Shown here: in pieces, positions 7,783 to 15,707 of the stretch | Position numbering within the stretch: position 1 is the stretch's first letter | Layout of the letters: each line of letters starts with the position of its first letter | DNA from: Actinomadura oligospora ATCC 43269 | GTDB taxonomy: Bacteria; Actinomycetota; Actinomycetes; Streptosporangiales; Streptosporangiaceae | Length of the DNA stretch: 48,171 bases | NCBI RefSeq assembly: GCF_000518265.1 | Contig: NZ_KI912414.1 | Coordinates: 1-48,171 of the forward strand | Reading direction: 5' to 3' | Notes under the pieces: model-generated | The model's database searches: none | The model's input: only the letters and a program-made list of their open reading frames with translations | Told to the model about the DNA's origin: nothing | Made by a program: the position numbers and the translations under genes

Positions 7783-8487
7783 CTAGCGGACGGTCTGCTG
7801 GAGCTGTCCCAGCTTCACGTTGTCGGCGCTCGCCGAGACCCTCAGCCCCTGGTCGGTCACCTGGATCCGGCTGATCCGCGACCCGAGCGGCAGCTCGGTG
7901 ATGGGGACGTACCAGGTCAGACGGTCCCGGACGGCGTCCAGCGGCACCGAGATCCCGCTCGTGGTGACCTTGACCGGAGTGATCGAGATGCCCCGCCGGG
8001 ACGGCACGACCTTCAGCTCCGCGGTGCCGTTCAGGCTGAACGCCAGCACCTGCCCGACCATGTCGACCTCGAGGTTCCCGTCCTTCGCCCGGACCGCCTT
8101 GACCTCCTTGGGCGCCCGCCCCTTGATCACGTCGAACGGCAGCACCGCGGACGCCGTGGCGGTCCGCGCCGTCACGTTGTCGGCGTTCCCGGCCGCGACC
8201 TGGTCCAGCGGGGCGTTCACGCCGCGCATCTCGACCTTGACGTCGCGCACGGTGATCCCCTGCTGCGTCCAGTCGCCGATGCCCACGTCGATCCGGTCGT
8301 ACTCGCCGCCCACGGCCTGGGTGAGGAACGGGATCCCGTGGATCGACACGTCGGGCTGCCGCGACAGGTTGTACTGCGCCGCGACCTGCTTGCCGATCTC
8401 GTTCTGCGCGACCCGCACCCCGATCCGGTCGGCGGCCACCAGCCCCACGACCAGCAGGACGAGCACCACCAGCAGGAACTTGCGCAT
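7783..8487 (-). CDS. DUF2993 (LmeA-like) exported lipid-binding-type protein
   Basis: A 234-residue protein that begins MRKFLLVVLVLLVVGLVAADRIGVRVA, an N-terminal signal anchor, followed by the DUF2993 fold (ISIHGIPFLTQAVGGEYDRIDV, VRDVKVEMRGVNAPLDQVAAG, VPSRRGISITPVKVTTSGI). The mycobacterial relative LmeA binds phosphoinositides and affects lipomannan length; a general periplasmic lipid-binding role is inferred here. The ATG at 8487 has AAGGAGAG just upstream; the frame is open further but lacks such a site. It is 65 nt upstream of the sigma gene on the same strand, so it may be co-transcribed. Confidence 0.85.
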   Translation of the reverse strand: MRKFLLVVLVLLVVGLVAADRIGVRVAQNEIGKQVAAQYNLSRQPDVSIHGIPFLTQAVGGEYDRIDVGIGDWTQQGITVRDVKVEMRGVNAPLDQVAAGNADNVTARTATASAVLPFDVIKGRAPKEVKAVRAKDGNLEVDMVGQVLAFSLNGTAELKVVPSRRGISITPVKVTTSGISVPLDAVRDRLTWYVPITELPLGSRISRIQVTDQGLRVSASADNVKLGQLQQTVR

Positions 8488-8646
8488 CTCTCTCCTTCGG
8501 GTAGCGAACACCTGGCGTGGTCGCCACACAGTAGTGCCGGTGCCCGAGGGGAGCGCGTCACCCTGGGGAGTGATCCCCGAAGTTCGTGTGGCCTGCGCCG
8601 TTCCCGTCGTCCACGGCCGCCGGGACGGCGCGGGACGTGAGTTCGG

Positions 8647-8901
8647 TCACCCTCCGGCGAAGGGCGGGAGGACCTCGACGACGCCGCCCTCGGGGAGCCG
8701 GACGTCCCCGTGCGCGCGGGAGCCGACCGGGTCGCCGTCGACGAGGAACGAGCTGCGCGAGACGACCCGCGCGAACTCGTCGTCCCTGCCCGCGACGGCG
8801 GTCGCGAGCGCGTCGGCGAGGGTCGCCGCGTCGTACGGCTCCTCGGCCGCCCCCGCCGCGGCCTTGGCCGCCGCCCAGTACCGGATCATGCCCTTCGCCA
8901 T
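8647..8901 (-). CDS. MoaD/ThiS-family small sulfur-carrier protein
   Basis: An 84-residue ubiquitin-like protein (MIRYWAAAKAAAG..., EVLPPFAGG) ending in the diglycine that is adenylated and thiocarboxylated in MoaD and ThiS proteins. PPFAGG is typical of the MoaD class that feeds molybdopterin synthase. The ATG at 8901 is used; a second ATG at 8889 (MIRYW) is equally possible. No other molybdopterin gene is in the window, but sulfurtransferase genes lie a few kilobases away. It is divergent from glnR. Confidence 0.8.
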   Translation of the reverse strand: MAKGMIRYWAAAKAAAGAAEEPYDAATLADALATAVAGRDDEFARVVSRSSFLVDGDPVGSRAHGDVRLPEGGVVEVLPPFAGG

Positions 8902-9093
8902 GCTGGACAGCCTGCCAGAAACCGGGCACTCACCGCACCGACCGTTGCCGCCCGGGACGCGTTGTATATGCTCGAGGCCGAAGGGATCCGGGCGACGTGG
9001 CCAGGGAGCTCGCATGACGAGCCCGGTCACGGACGAGGGCTCGCAGACGAGCCGTCCGGGTCTCTACCTCTTTTCTGGGCGAGGAGGCGGCAC

Positions 9094-9807
9094 TTGAGCA
9101 GCGTGCTCCTGCTGACCAACGCGTTGGAACCGTCCGACGAGATCCTGCCCGCGCTGGGCCTGCTGCTGCACCCGGTGCGCGTGGCCCCGGCGGAGGGATC
9201 GGCGCTCATCGACGCCCCGCCCGCCGACGTCGTGCTGGTGGACGCGCGCCGCGACCTCGTCCAGGCCAAGAGCCTGTGCAGGCTGCTGCGCACCACCGGC
9301 CTCGACTGCCCGCTGCTCGCCGTCGTCACCGAGGGCGGCCTCGCCGCGCTCAGCCCCGAGTGGGGCCTTTCCGACGTCCTGCTCCAGACCGCCGGGCCCG
9401 CCGAGGTCGAGGCCCGGCTGCGCCTCGCGGTCGGCCGCGCCGCCGTCGCGGACGCCGAGGAGGTGCCCGGCGAGATCCGCAGCGGCGAGCTCACCATCGA
9501 CGAGGCCACCTACACGGCCCGCCTGCGCGGACGCGTCCTCGACCTCACCTTCAAGGAGTTCGAGCTCCTGAAGTACCTGGCCCAGCACCCCGGACGCGTC
9601 TTCACCCGCGCCCAGCTCCTCCAGGAGGTCTGGGGCTACGACTACTTCGGCGGCACCCGCACCGTGGACGTCCACGTCCGCCGCCTCCGCGCCAAGCTGG
9701 GCGCCGAGTACGAGTCCCTCATCGGCACGGTCCGCAACGTCGGCTACCGCTTCGTCCCCGACCACCGCCCGGGCGACTCCGAGGAGAAGACCCCCGCCCG
9801 CACCTGA
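9094..9807 (+). CDS. glnR: GlnR, OmpR-family global nitrogen regulator (TTG start)
   Basis: A 237-residue atypical response regulator. The N-terminal receiver-like domain (SSVLLLTNALEPSDEILPALGLLLHPVRVAPAEG) lacks the paired acidic residues at beta-strand 1 that normal receivers need, as known for GlnR. The C-terminal winged helix is textbook GlnR (LDLTFKEFELLKYLAQHPGRVFTRAQLLQEVWGYDYFGGTRTVDVHVRRLRAKLG). Activates or represses nitrogen-assimilation genes. A TTG at 9094 fits the known N terminus and has GAGGAGG six bases upstream; longer in-frame GTG/ATG starts have no such site. In other actinomycetes it also links nitrogen with phosphate control, which fits the nearby pst genes. Confidence 0.92.
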   Translation: MSSVLLLTNALEPSDEILPALGLLLHPVRVAPAEGSALIDAPPADVVLVDARRDLVQAKSLCRLLRTTGLDCPLLAVVTEGGLAALSPEWGLSDVLLQTAGPAEVEARLRLAVGRAAVADAEEVPGEIRSGELTIDEATYTARLRGRVLDLTFKEFELLKYLAQHPGRVFTRAQLLQEVWGYDYFGGTRTVDVHVRRLRAKLGAEYESLIGTVRNVGYRFVPDHRPGDSEEKTPART

Positions 9808-9850
9808 CCGCCGCGCGTCCAGATCCGGCCACCCAAGCGGCCCCGCCCGG

Positions 9851-9979
9851 TCAGCCCAGAGCTTCGGTGATCCACAGAGTGAGGGCCTCGTCGGACGCGA
9901 CGCCCTCCGCGTCCACCGAGATCCAGCGACCCCCTCCGACATTCTCGCGCGGAGCATGAACCCGCAGGTGGGAGGGCAT
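9851..9979 (-). CDS. Possible small protein or fragment (42 aa)
   Basis: A short ATG-started frame ending RWISVDAEGVASDEALTLWITEALG, with G/C-rich third positions as in real genes. It sits between glnR (convergent) and the DUF4190 gene (divergent). I do not recognise a family; the C-terminal helix-like piece looks like the end of a longer protein, so it may be a relic. There is no clear ribosome site. Confidence 0.3.
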   Translation of the reverse strand: MPSHLRVHAPRENVGGGRWISVDAEGVASDEALTLWITEALG

Positions 9980-10020
9980 GAAGCCCGATGACCCCCTGGT
10001 TCGCGCCGCTGGGGGTCCCG

Positions 10021-10671
10021 ATGTCCGAGCACCATCCGCCACCCGACCGGCATCCCGGCCCGACCGGGCCCGCGGGGCCGATGGGACCGGTGGGGCCGTA
10101 CGGTCCGGACGTCCCTCCCGGAGCTGAGGAGCCACGATCAGGCGGGGTCAGCGCGTTCGCGGTCGCCTCACTGATCTTCAGCATCCTGTGGCTGTGCGGC
10201 GTGGGCAGCGTCCTCGCCATCGCGTTCGGGCTGCTGGCGCTGCCCCGGATCAGGCGGAAGGCCCAGAGCGGGCGGGGCCTGGCCCTCGCGGGACTCGTCC
10301 TCGGCGTCCTCGGCCTGCTCGCGGCCGTCGGGATCACGCTGGTCGCCGGAGTCGCCGACCAGACACGCAGGACCGAGAACGCCGACATCGTCCTCGACGC
10401 CCAGGGCGCGGACGGCCTGGCGAAGGCCGACGTCACCTACTCCTTCGGCGACGTCACCGCCTACAGCACCCACGCGCGCCTCCCCTGGCGCAAGCGCGAA
10501 CGCCGCGACGTGAGCGGCCTGGACCTCATCCGGGTCGACGTCCGCAACGACACGGCGTCAGGCACGGCGGCCTGCCGGATCACCGTCAACGGCAGGGTCG
10601 TCAAAACGGCGACCGCCCCCGGCGGCCACACGACCGCCTCCTGCATCTACAACCCGATCCTCGCCCACTGA
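10021..10671 (+). CDS. DUF4190 membrane protein with collagen-like N terminus
   Basis: A 216-residue protein. The first 30 residues contain GPTGPAGPMGPVGPYGPD, six consecutive Gly-Pro-X triplets. Then come two membrane helices around a short basic loop (FAVASLIFSILWLCGVGSVLAIAFGLLALPRIRRKAQSGRGLALAGLVLGVLGLLAAVGITLV), the DUF4190 signature, and a C-terminal extracytoplasmic domain of about 110 residues with two Cys that could pair. Function is unknown. An in-frame ATG at 9988 with GGAGGG 11 bases upstream would add 11 residues and cannot be excluded. Confidence 0.78.
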   Translation: MSEHHPPPDRHPGPTGPAGPMGPVGPYGPDVPPGAEEPRSGGVSAFAVASLIFSILWLCGVGSVLAIAFGLLALPRIRRKAQSGRGLALAGLVLGVLGLLAAVGITLVAGVADQTRRTENADIVLDAQGADGLAKADVTYSFGDVTAYSTHARLPWRKRERRDVSGLDLIRVDVRNDTASGTAACRITVNGRVVKTATAPGGHTTASCIYNPILAH

Positions 10672-10790
10672 CCCGGACGTATACCCGGTTCCCCACCAGT
10701 TCGCGATCGATGGATACCGGACACCGCCTCAGGCGGACTGCTCAACCAGGGACCGCGCCCGACGTCCGCGCCAACCTCGATCGCTCGGGC

Positions 10791-11150
10791 TCAAGCTGCG
10801 GAGGTCCCGGTACCGGCATCCGCCGGCGGGCTCCCATGCGAGGCGAAAACGAACGTGGAGACCTCGTCGTCCAGGCGAATGGTGAGCGCGGAGTCCAGCG
10901 CGCCGGCGAGGCGGGTCAGCAGGGGCAGCGTGGGCACCGAGTCCCCGCCCTCGATGTTGGAGATCTGGGGCTGCGTCATGCCCGCTCGCCTGGCGAGTTC
11001 CGCCTGGGAGAGTCCCAGTTCGGTGCGGCGGTCGTAGACGGCCTGACCGAGGCCGAACGCGTGTCCCGCCTCCGTGTAGCCAGGGGTTTCCTCGACCGAC
11101 TCCCCCAAGAGCCGCCTGGTCCTCCGGGTCTTCCACAGCTCGTGGTTCAA
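10791..11150 (-). CDS. higA: HigA-type antitoxin, XRE helix-turn-helix
   Basis: A 119-residue DNA-binding antitoxin. The helix-turn-helix is in the middle (LGLSQAELARRAGMTQPQISNIEGGDSVPTLPLLTRLAGAL). The N-terminal 40 residues (ELWKTRRTRRLLGES) probably neutralise the toxin. The ATG overlaps the end of the toxin gene by 4 nt, the toxin-first order typical of higBA. It is expected to repress the shared promoter with or without the toxin. The C-terminal tail is short and disordered. Confidence 0.85.
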   Translation of the reverse strand: MNHELWKTRRTRRLLGESVEETPGYTEAGHAFGLGQAVYDRRTELGLSQAELARRAGMTQPQISNIEGGDSVPTLPLLTRLAGALDSALTIRLDDEVSTFVFASHGSPPADAGTGTSAA

Positions 11151-11521
11151 CGCCCGTCCTCCGAGGTTCGGTCATATATGTGCTCGGCCCTGCCGTGGCC
11201 CGCCTCGCACGCCCTCTGCGCCAGTCTCGCCCGCTCGACCTCCGCCTCCTCCCGTGGCCTGGATTTGCGGAACACGGTCAACAGCACGATCCGCTGTTCC
11301 GGGGCGAGCCAGTAGGACAGACGGACGGCGCTCCCGTCCAGAGTGAAGCGGAGTTCTCGGAGTTTGCCTCCGAGGTGCCGCGAGTACGGCTCACCGAGAG
11401 TCGTCGGCCGGGTCGCGAGCATGTCGACCGCCCGCTCGACCTTGTCGTAGTGCCGATCGGACAGGGCCCGCAGCCACTCCCGGATCTCCGGCTCGATCTC
11501 GATGTGCCACAGCTCGCTCAC
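11147..11521 (-). CDS. higB: HigB/RelE-superfamily toxin
   Basis: A 124-residue RelE/HigB-type mRNA interferase. Family features are WHIEIEPEIREWLRALSDRHYDKVERAVDMLA, then GEPYSRHLGGKLRELRF, then VRLSYWLAPEQRIVLLTVFRKSRPRE, whose basic end carries the usual catalytic Arg/Lys residues. It would cleave ribosome-bound mRNA when HigA is lost. It starts with GTG at 11521 and is the first gene of the pair. Nearby sequence is unusually AT-rich for this genome. It lies 80 nt beyond the end of pstB, a likely insertion into the conserved glnR-pst-mshD neighbourhood. Confidence 0.85.
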   Translation of the reverse strand: MSELWHIEIEPEIREWLRALSDRHYDKVERAVDMLATRPTTLGEPYSRHLGGKLRELRFTLDGSAVRLSYWLAPEQRIVLLTVFRKSRPREEAEVERARLAQRACEAGHGRAEHIYDRTSEDGR

Positions 11522-11527
11522 TCTGTG

Positions 11528-11547
11528 ACTATATGAAGAATTATATA
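11528..11547 (-). promoter_or_regulatory. higBA promoter and likely HigA operator
   Basis: On the minus strand the run GGTTATATAATTCTTCATATAG contains TATAAT (11545-11540) about 19 nt before the GTG of higB, with a second TATAGT closer in. The arms TATAT (11530-11534) and ATATA (11543-11547) form an inverted repeat overlapping the -10, as expected for an autoregulated toxin-antitoxin promoter. The assignment is by inspection only. Confidence 0.5.
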
Positions 11548-11601
11548 ACCGGGGGCTGGGATCCGAAACCTCTCAGCTGGTGTGGTGAACAGGGCCGGAG
11601 G

Positions 11602-12378
11602 TCAGCCGAAGCGGCCGGTGATGTAGTCCTCGGTGGCCTTCTGCTCGGGGTTGGTGAAGATCTTCGAGGTGTCGTCGATCTCGATGAGCTTGCCCGGCTT
11701 GCCGGTGCCCGCGATGTTGAAGAAGGCGGTGCGGTCGCTGACGCGGGCGGCCTGCTGCATGTTGTGGGTCACGATGACGATCGTGTACTGGTCCTTCAGC
11801 TTGGCGATCAGGTCCTCGATGGCGAGGGTGGAGATCGGGTCGAGCGCCGAGCAGGGCTCGTCCATCAGCAGGACCTGGGGCTGGACGGCGATCGCGCGGG
11901 CGATGCAGAGGCGCTGCTGCTGGCCGCCGGACAGGCCCGCGCCGGGCTTGCCGAGGCGGTCCTTGACCTCCTCCCAGAGGTTGGCGCCCTTGAGGGAGCC
12001 CTCGACGATCTCGTCCAGCTGGGACTTGCGGCGGACACCGTTCAGCTTGAGGCCCGCGGCGACGTTGTCGTAGATCGACATCGTCGGGAACGGGTTGGGG
12101 CGCTGGAAGACCATGCCGACGGTGCGGCGCACGGCGACGGGGTCGACGGACGGGCCGTAGAGGTCCTCGTCGTCCAGCATGACCTTGCCCTCGACGCGGG
12201 CGCCCGGGATGACCTCGTGCATCCGGTTCAGGGTGCGCAGGAAGGTGGACTTGCCGCAGCCGGACGGTCCGATGAACGCCGTCACCGAGCGCGGCTCGAC
12301 CGTCATCGAGATGTCCTCGATGGCGTGGGTGCCGCCGTAGTAGGCGTGCAGCCCCGAGACTTCGATCCGCTTGGCCAT
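11602..12378 (-). CDS. pstB: Phosphate ABC transporter ATP-binding protein
   Basis: A 258-residue ATPase of the high-affinity PstSCAB phosphate importer. It shows Walker A GPSGCGKST, signature LSGGQQQRLCIARAIA, Walker B VLLMDEPCSALDP and the switch His in VTHNMQQA. Length and motifs are normal for PstB. It is the last gene of pstSCAB, 24 nt after pstA. No clear hairpin follows it before the toxin gene region. Confidence 0.97.
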   Translation of the reverse strand: MAKRIEVSGLHAYYGGTHAIEDISMTVEPRSVTAFIGPSGCGKSTFLRTLNRMHEVIPGARVEGKVMLDDEDLYGPSVDPVAVRRTVGMVFQRPNPFPTMSIYDNVAAGLKLNGVRRKSQLDEIVEGSLKGANLWEEVKDRLGKPGAGLSGGQQQRLCIARAIAVQPQVLLMDEPCSALDPISTLAIEDLIAKLKDQYTIVIVTHNMQQAARVSDRTAFFNIAGTGKPGKLIEIDDTSKIFTNPEQKATEDYITGRFG

Positions 12379-12402
12379 GAGACTTCGTACTCCTCGGGTG
12401 AA

Positions 12403-13287
12403 CTAGCGTCCGGTGGGCTTGTAGGCGCGCGCGACGAGCCGGGCCACCAGGTTGAACAGCATGATGATCAGGATCAGCACCAGCGCGCCGGTCCAGGCAC
12501 GGTCGACCGCGTTGGTGTTGGGGTCGGCGGCCTGGTCCCAGATGAAGGTGGGCAGGGACCCCTGCGGGCCGGTGAACGGGTCGGTGTTGATCGCCTTCGT
12601 GATGAAGATCGTCAGCAGCAGCGGGGCGGTCTCGCCCATGACCCGCGCGACGGCGAGCATGACGCCGGTGATGATGCCGGGCAGCGCGGTCGGCAGGACG
12701 ACGAAGCAGATCGTCCGCCAGCGCGGCACGCCCAGCGCGAAGGACGCCTCGCGCAGGTCGTTCGGGACGAGCTTCAGCATCTCCTCGGCGGACCGGATGA
12801 CCGTCGGGATCATCAGGATGGCCAGGGACAGCGCGCCGGCGAAGCCGGAGAAGCCCATCTTGAGCGTGAGCAGCCACAGCGCCAGGACGAACAGGCCCGC
12901 GACGATGGACGGGATGCCCGTCATGACGTCCACGAAGAAGCTGACGACCTTCGCCAGGCGGCTCCGGCCGCCGTACTCGACCAGGTAGACGGCGGCGAGC
13001 AGCGCGATCGGCACCGCGACCAGGCTGGTGATCAGGACCTGCTCGAGGGTGCCGATGATCGCGTGGTAGGCGCCGCCGCCCGCGTCCTTGCCGGCCAGGC
13101 CGTTCATGGAGCGGTTGAAGAAGTCGGCGTCGAACCGCTTCGCGCCGTGCTTGACGACCGTCCACAGCAGCGAGACCAGCGGGATCACCGCGAGCGCGAA
13201 CGCCAGGTAGACCAGGCCCTGGACGAGCCGGTCCTTGATCTTGCGCCCGGCCGAGACCGACCCGAGCGAGGTGGACGGGCTGCTCAC
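12403..13287 (-). CDS. pstA: Phosphate ABC transporter permease PstA
   Basis: A 294-residue inner-membrane permease with six predicted helices. The permease EAA-like loop is DLREASFALGVPRWRTICFVVLPTALPGIITG. The GTG start at 13287 overlaps the pstC stop by 4 nt (GTGA), so pstC and pstA are translationally coupled. It pairs with PstC to form the channel fed by PstS. Confidence 0.95.
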   Translation of the reverse strand: MSSPSTSLGSVSAGRKIKDRLVQGLVYLAFALAVIPLVSLLWTVVKHGAKRFDADFFNRSMNGLAGKDAGGGAYHAIIGTLEQVLITSLVAVPIALLAAVYLVEYGGRSRLAKVVSFFVDVMTGIPSIVAGLFVLALWLLTLKMGFSGFAGALSLAILMIPTVIRSAEEMLKLVPNDLREASFALGVPRWRTICFVVLPTALPGIITGVMLAVARVMGETAPLLLTIFITKAINTDPFTGPQGSLPTFIWDQAADPNTNAVDRAWTGALVLILIIMLFNLVARLVARAYKPTGR

Positions 13288-14264
13288 ACGAACTCCTTGC
13301 GGCGGGCGACGACCGCCCGGGCGGCCATGTTGACGACGAGGGTGATCACGAAGAGCACGAGGCCGGAGGCGATCAGCGCGCCGCGTCCGGTGACGGTGGC
13401 CTCGCCGAAGCTCTTGGCGATGTTCGCGGCGAAGGTGTTGCCGCCGTCCTCCAGGATGTGCACGTTCACGCCGGGCGCGAAGGTCAGCACCATCGCGACG
13501 GCGATCGTCTCGCCCATCGCGCGGCCGAGCCCCAGCATGGACGCGCCGATCACGCCGGACCGTCCGTAGGGCAGCACCGACAGCCGGATCATCTCCCAGC
13601 GCGTCGCGCCGAGCGCCAGCGCGGCCTCCACGTGCGCGCGCGGGACCTGGAGGAAGACCTCGCGGGAGATGGACGAGATGATCGGCAGGATCATGATCGC
13701 CAGCACCACCGAGGCGGTGAAGATCGAGTTCTTGCCGGGGCTGTCGCCGCCGAAGAACGGGATCCAGCCGAGCGCGGTGTTGAGGGCCTTGCTGATCCCC
13801 TCCATGTTCGGCGCGAGGACGAGCAGCCCCCACAGGCCGTACACGATCGACGGGACGGCCGCGAGCAGGTCCACGACGTACCCGAGGCCGGACGCGATCT
13901 TCCGCGGCGAGTAGAAGGCGATGAACAGGGCGATGCCGATCGCGACCGGGGTGGCGATGATCAGCGCCAGCGCGGACGACACGACCGTGCCGAAGGCGAG
14001 CTGGGCGATGCCGAACTTCGCGGGCGTCGCGTTCGGGTTCCAGTCCTGCGAGGTGAGGAAGTTCGCCTTGTTGTCCTGGAGCGCCGGGATCGCCTTCCAG
14101 ACGAGGAAGACCGCGATCGCGGCCATGATCGCCAGTACCAGGATCCCGGAGCCGCGGGCGGCCCCGGCGAAGATCCTGTCACCGGCCCGGCCGGTGCTCA
14201 AGCGTCGGCCGTCTGCGCGATGCCGCGCGCCGACCGCGGCGTCGACGCCGGACTGACTGCTCAC
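13284..14264 (-). CDS. pstC: Phosphate ABC transporter permease PstC
   Basis: A 326-residue permease. A cytoplasmic N-terminal stretch of about 45 residues precedes the first helix (GILVLAIMAAIAVFLVWKAIP). The EAA-like loop is VEAALALGATRWEMIRLSVLPYGRSGVIGASMLGLGRAMGET. The GTG start at 14264 has AGGAGGG seven to eight bases upstream. It is separated from pstS by 98 nt that hold a strong hairpin. Confidence 0.95.
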   Translation of the reverse strand: MSSQSGVDAAVGARHRADGRRLSTGRAGDRIFAGAARGSGILVLAIMAAIAVFLVWKAIPALQDNKANFLTSQDWNPNATPAKFGIAQLAFGTVVSSALALIIATPVAIGIALFIAFYSPRKIASGLGYVVDLLAAVPSIVYGLWGLLVLAPNMEGISKALNTALGWIPFFGGDSPGKNSIFTASVVLAIMILPIISSISREVFLQVPRAHVEAALALGATRWEMIRLSVLPYGRSGVIGASMLGLGRAMGETIAVAMVLTFAPGVNVHILEDGGNTFAANIAKSFGEATVTGRGALIASGLVLFVITLVVNMAARAVVARRKEFV

Positions 14265-14306
14265 GGGAGACCCTCCTGGTGGGGTGGGATGGGGTGAACC
14301 GGGGGT

Positions 14307-14339
14307 AGCCCCCTGGCCAGCGGTGCTGGCGAGGGGGCT
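14307..14339 (-). terminator. Intra-operon hairpin between pstS and pstC
   Basis: Arms AGCCCCCTGGCCAGC and GCTGGCGAGGGGGCT pair over 15 bp with one mismatch around a 3-nt loop. It lies 24 nt beyond the pstS stop and before the pstC ribosome site, with no U tract. Such hairpins usually protect the 3' end of the abundant binding-protein mRNA and reduce read-through into the permease genes. Confidence 0.6.
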
Positions 14340-14362
14340 GCCGGAGTCAGGGACCTCGGGTG

Positions 14363-15463
14363 TCAGGAGAGGGCCTTGACGGACGTCTGGACCTTGGTGA
14401 GCACGCTGTCGGGCAGCGGCGCGTAGCCCAGGTTGGTGAGGATCTTCTGACCGTCCGCGCTGGAGGTGTAGGTCAGGAAGGACTTGACGAAGCTCGCCTG
14501 GTCGGCGGGCAGGCCCTTGGTGCAGGCGATCTCGTAGGTGACCAGGACGATCGGGTAGGCCCCGGCCTCCTTGGTCGTGTAGTCGATCTTCAGGGCGACG
14601 TCGTTGCCGGTGCCGACGACCTTGGCGCCCGCGACGCCCTTGGACGCGCTCTCCGGGGACAGCTTGGCGTACTCGCCGGCGCCGTTCTTGATGTCGGCGG
14701 TCTTCAGGCTGTTGTTGGTCGCGAAGGACAGCTCGACGTAGGAGATGGAGCCCTTGGTGCTCTTGACCTGGGCGGCCACACCGTCGGACTTGGTCGCGCC
14801 CTGGCCCACGCCGTTCGGCCACTTCTTGGCCGGCTCCCAGGTCCACGCGCCGGGGGCGGTGGCCTTGAGGTACTTGGTGAAGTTGTCGGTGGTGCCGGAC
14901 TCGTCCGCGCGGTAGATCGGCTTGATCGCGCCGGACAGCTTGACGCCCGCGTTCTCCTTGGTGATCGCCGGGTCGTCCCAGTTCTTGATCTTGCCCGCGA
15001 AGATGCCCGCGACCGTCTCGGGGGACAGCTTCAGCGAGTCGGCGCCGTCCACGTTGAAGACGACGGCGATCGGGCCGACGACCATCGGCAGGTTCACGGC
15101 CGGGGAGCCCGCGCAGCGCTTGGTCGCGGCGGTGACCTCCTCCGGCTTGAGGGCCGAGTCCGAGCCGGCGAAGGAGACCTGGCCGGAGTTGAAGGACTGG
15201 ATGCCCGCGCCCGACCCGGCCGGGTTGTAGTTCAGGTTCGCGCCCGCGCACTTGGCCGAGTACAGCTTGGTCCACTCCTCGACCGCGTTCTTCTGGGCGC
15301 TCGACCCGGCGGCGTTGACCGTGCCCTTGGCGCAGTCGATGTTGCCGGTGGGGGCCTCGCTCGCAGTGCTGCCGGAGTTGTCGTCGCTGCCGCAGGCGCT
15401 CAGGGCCAGGGCGCCAGCGATCACGACGCCGCCCAGGGCGGCCAGCCGAGAACCGTTCTTCAC
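14363..15463 (-). CDS. pstS: Periplasmic-type phosphate-binding lipoprotein
   Basis: A 366-residue substrate-binding protein of the Pst importer. The signal peptide ends in the lipobox LSAC-GSDD (lipidated Cys at about 24), so it is anchored to the outer face of the membrane. Phosphate-binding loop residues are visible in AAGSSAQKNAVEEW, NYNPAGSGAGIQSF, FAGSDSALKPEE and IYRADESGTTDNFTKYL. Start is GTG with AGAGGAGA about 8 nt upstream. First gene of pstSCAB, behind a PHO box. Confidence 0.97.
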   Translation of the reverse strand: MKNGSRLAALGGVVIAGALALSACGSDDNSGSTASEAPTGNIDCAKGTVNAAGSSAQKNAVEEWTKLYSAKCAGANLNYNPAGSGAGIQSFNSGQVSFAGSDSALKPEEVTAATKRCAGSPAVNLPMVVGPIAVVFNVDGADSLKLSPETVAGIFAGKIKNWDDPAITKENAGVKLSGAIKPIYRADESGTTDNFTKYLKATAPGAWTWEPAKKWPNGVGQGATKSDGVAAQVKSTKGSISYVELSFATNNSLKTADIKNGAGEYAKLSPESASKGVAGAKVVGTGNDVALKIDYTTKEAGAYPIVLVTYEIACTKGLPADQASFVKSFLTYTSSADGQKILTNLGYAPLPDSVLTKVQTSVKALS

Positions 15464-15583
15464 CGCAAGATCTCCTCTAACGTCGTCAGCGGTGTCCCGA
15501 CCGGAGGATTTAGGACGTTTGTCCAGGTAGTGGGCTCACCGTCGAGTGTGAAGCTATGCGGGCGAAGTGTCCGGACGCCCCGA

Positions 15584-15605
15584 TCCAGGTGAACGGAAAA
15601 TGAAC
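15584..15605 (-). promoter_or_regulatory. PHO box (PhoP binding site) upstream of pstS
   Basis: On the minus strand two adjacent 11-nt units read GTTCATTTTCC and GTTCACCTGGA, matching the GTTCA-start direct-repeat units known for Streptomyces PhoP. The site ends about 120 nt before the pstS GTG, consistent with a promoter having a long 5' leader. Phosphate-starvation activation is inferred. Confidence 0.75.
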
Positions 15606-15650
15606 TCAAACTTCAACAACCAGGAAGAATGCCTCGACAGGCCATGGACG

Positions 15651-15666
15651 TGGGGTTAACACCCCA
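15651..15666. repeat. Short inverted repeat between divergent pstS and hydrolase genes
   Basis: TGGGGT-TAAC-ACCCCA is a perfect 6-bp dyad with a 4-nt spacer, 41 nt before the ATG of the hydrolase. It has the size of a dimeric repressor operator, but no regulator can be assigned. Confidence 0.4.
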
Positions 15667-15707
15667 GGTCATCCCCTTGTGAGTAGGGGTTCCGGCAGCA
15701 TGGAGCC

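Noticed and set aside
7205..8527. A single 440-residue protein in the sigma-factor frame
   Set aside because: The upstream 270 codons lie opposite-frame over the DUF2993 gene and are low complexity; the sigma factor proper begins at 7717.
9858..9990. A fused longer form of the small minus-strand frame near glnR extending to 10135
   Set aside because: The extension overlaps the N terminus of the DUF4190 gene and has Arg/Pro-rich shadow composition; only the last 42 residues look protein-like.
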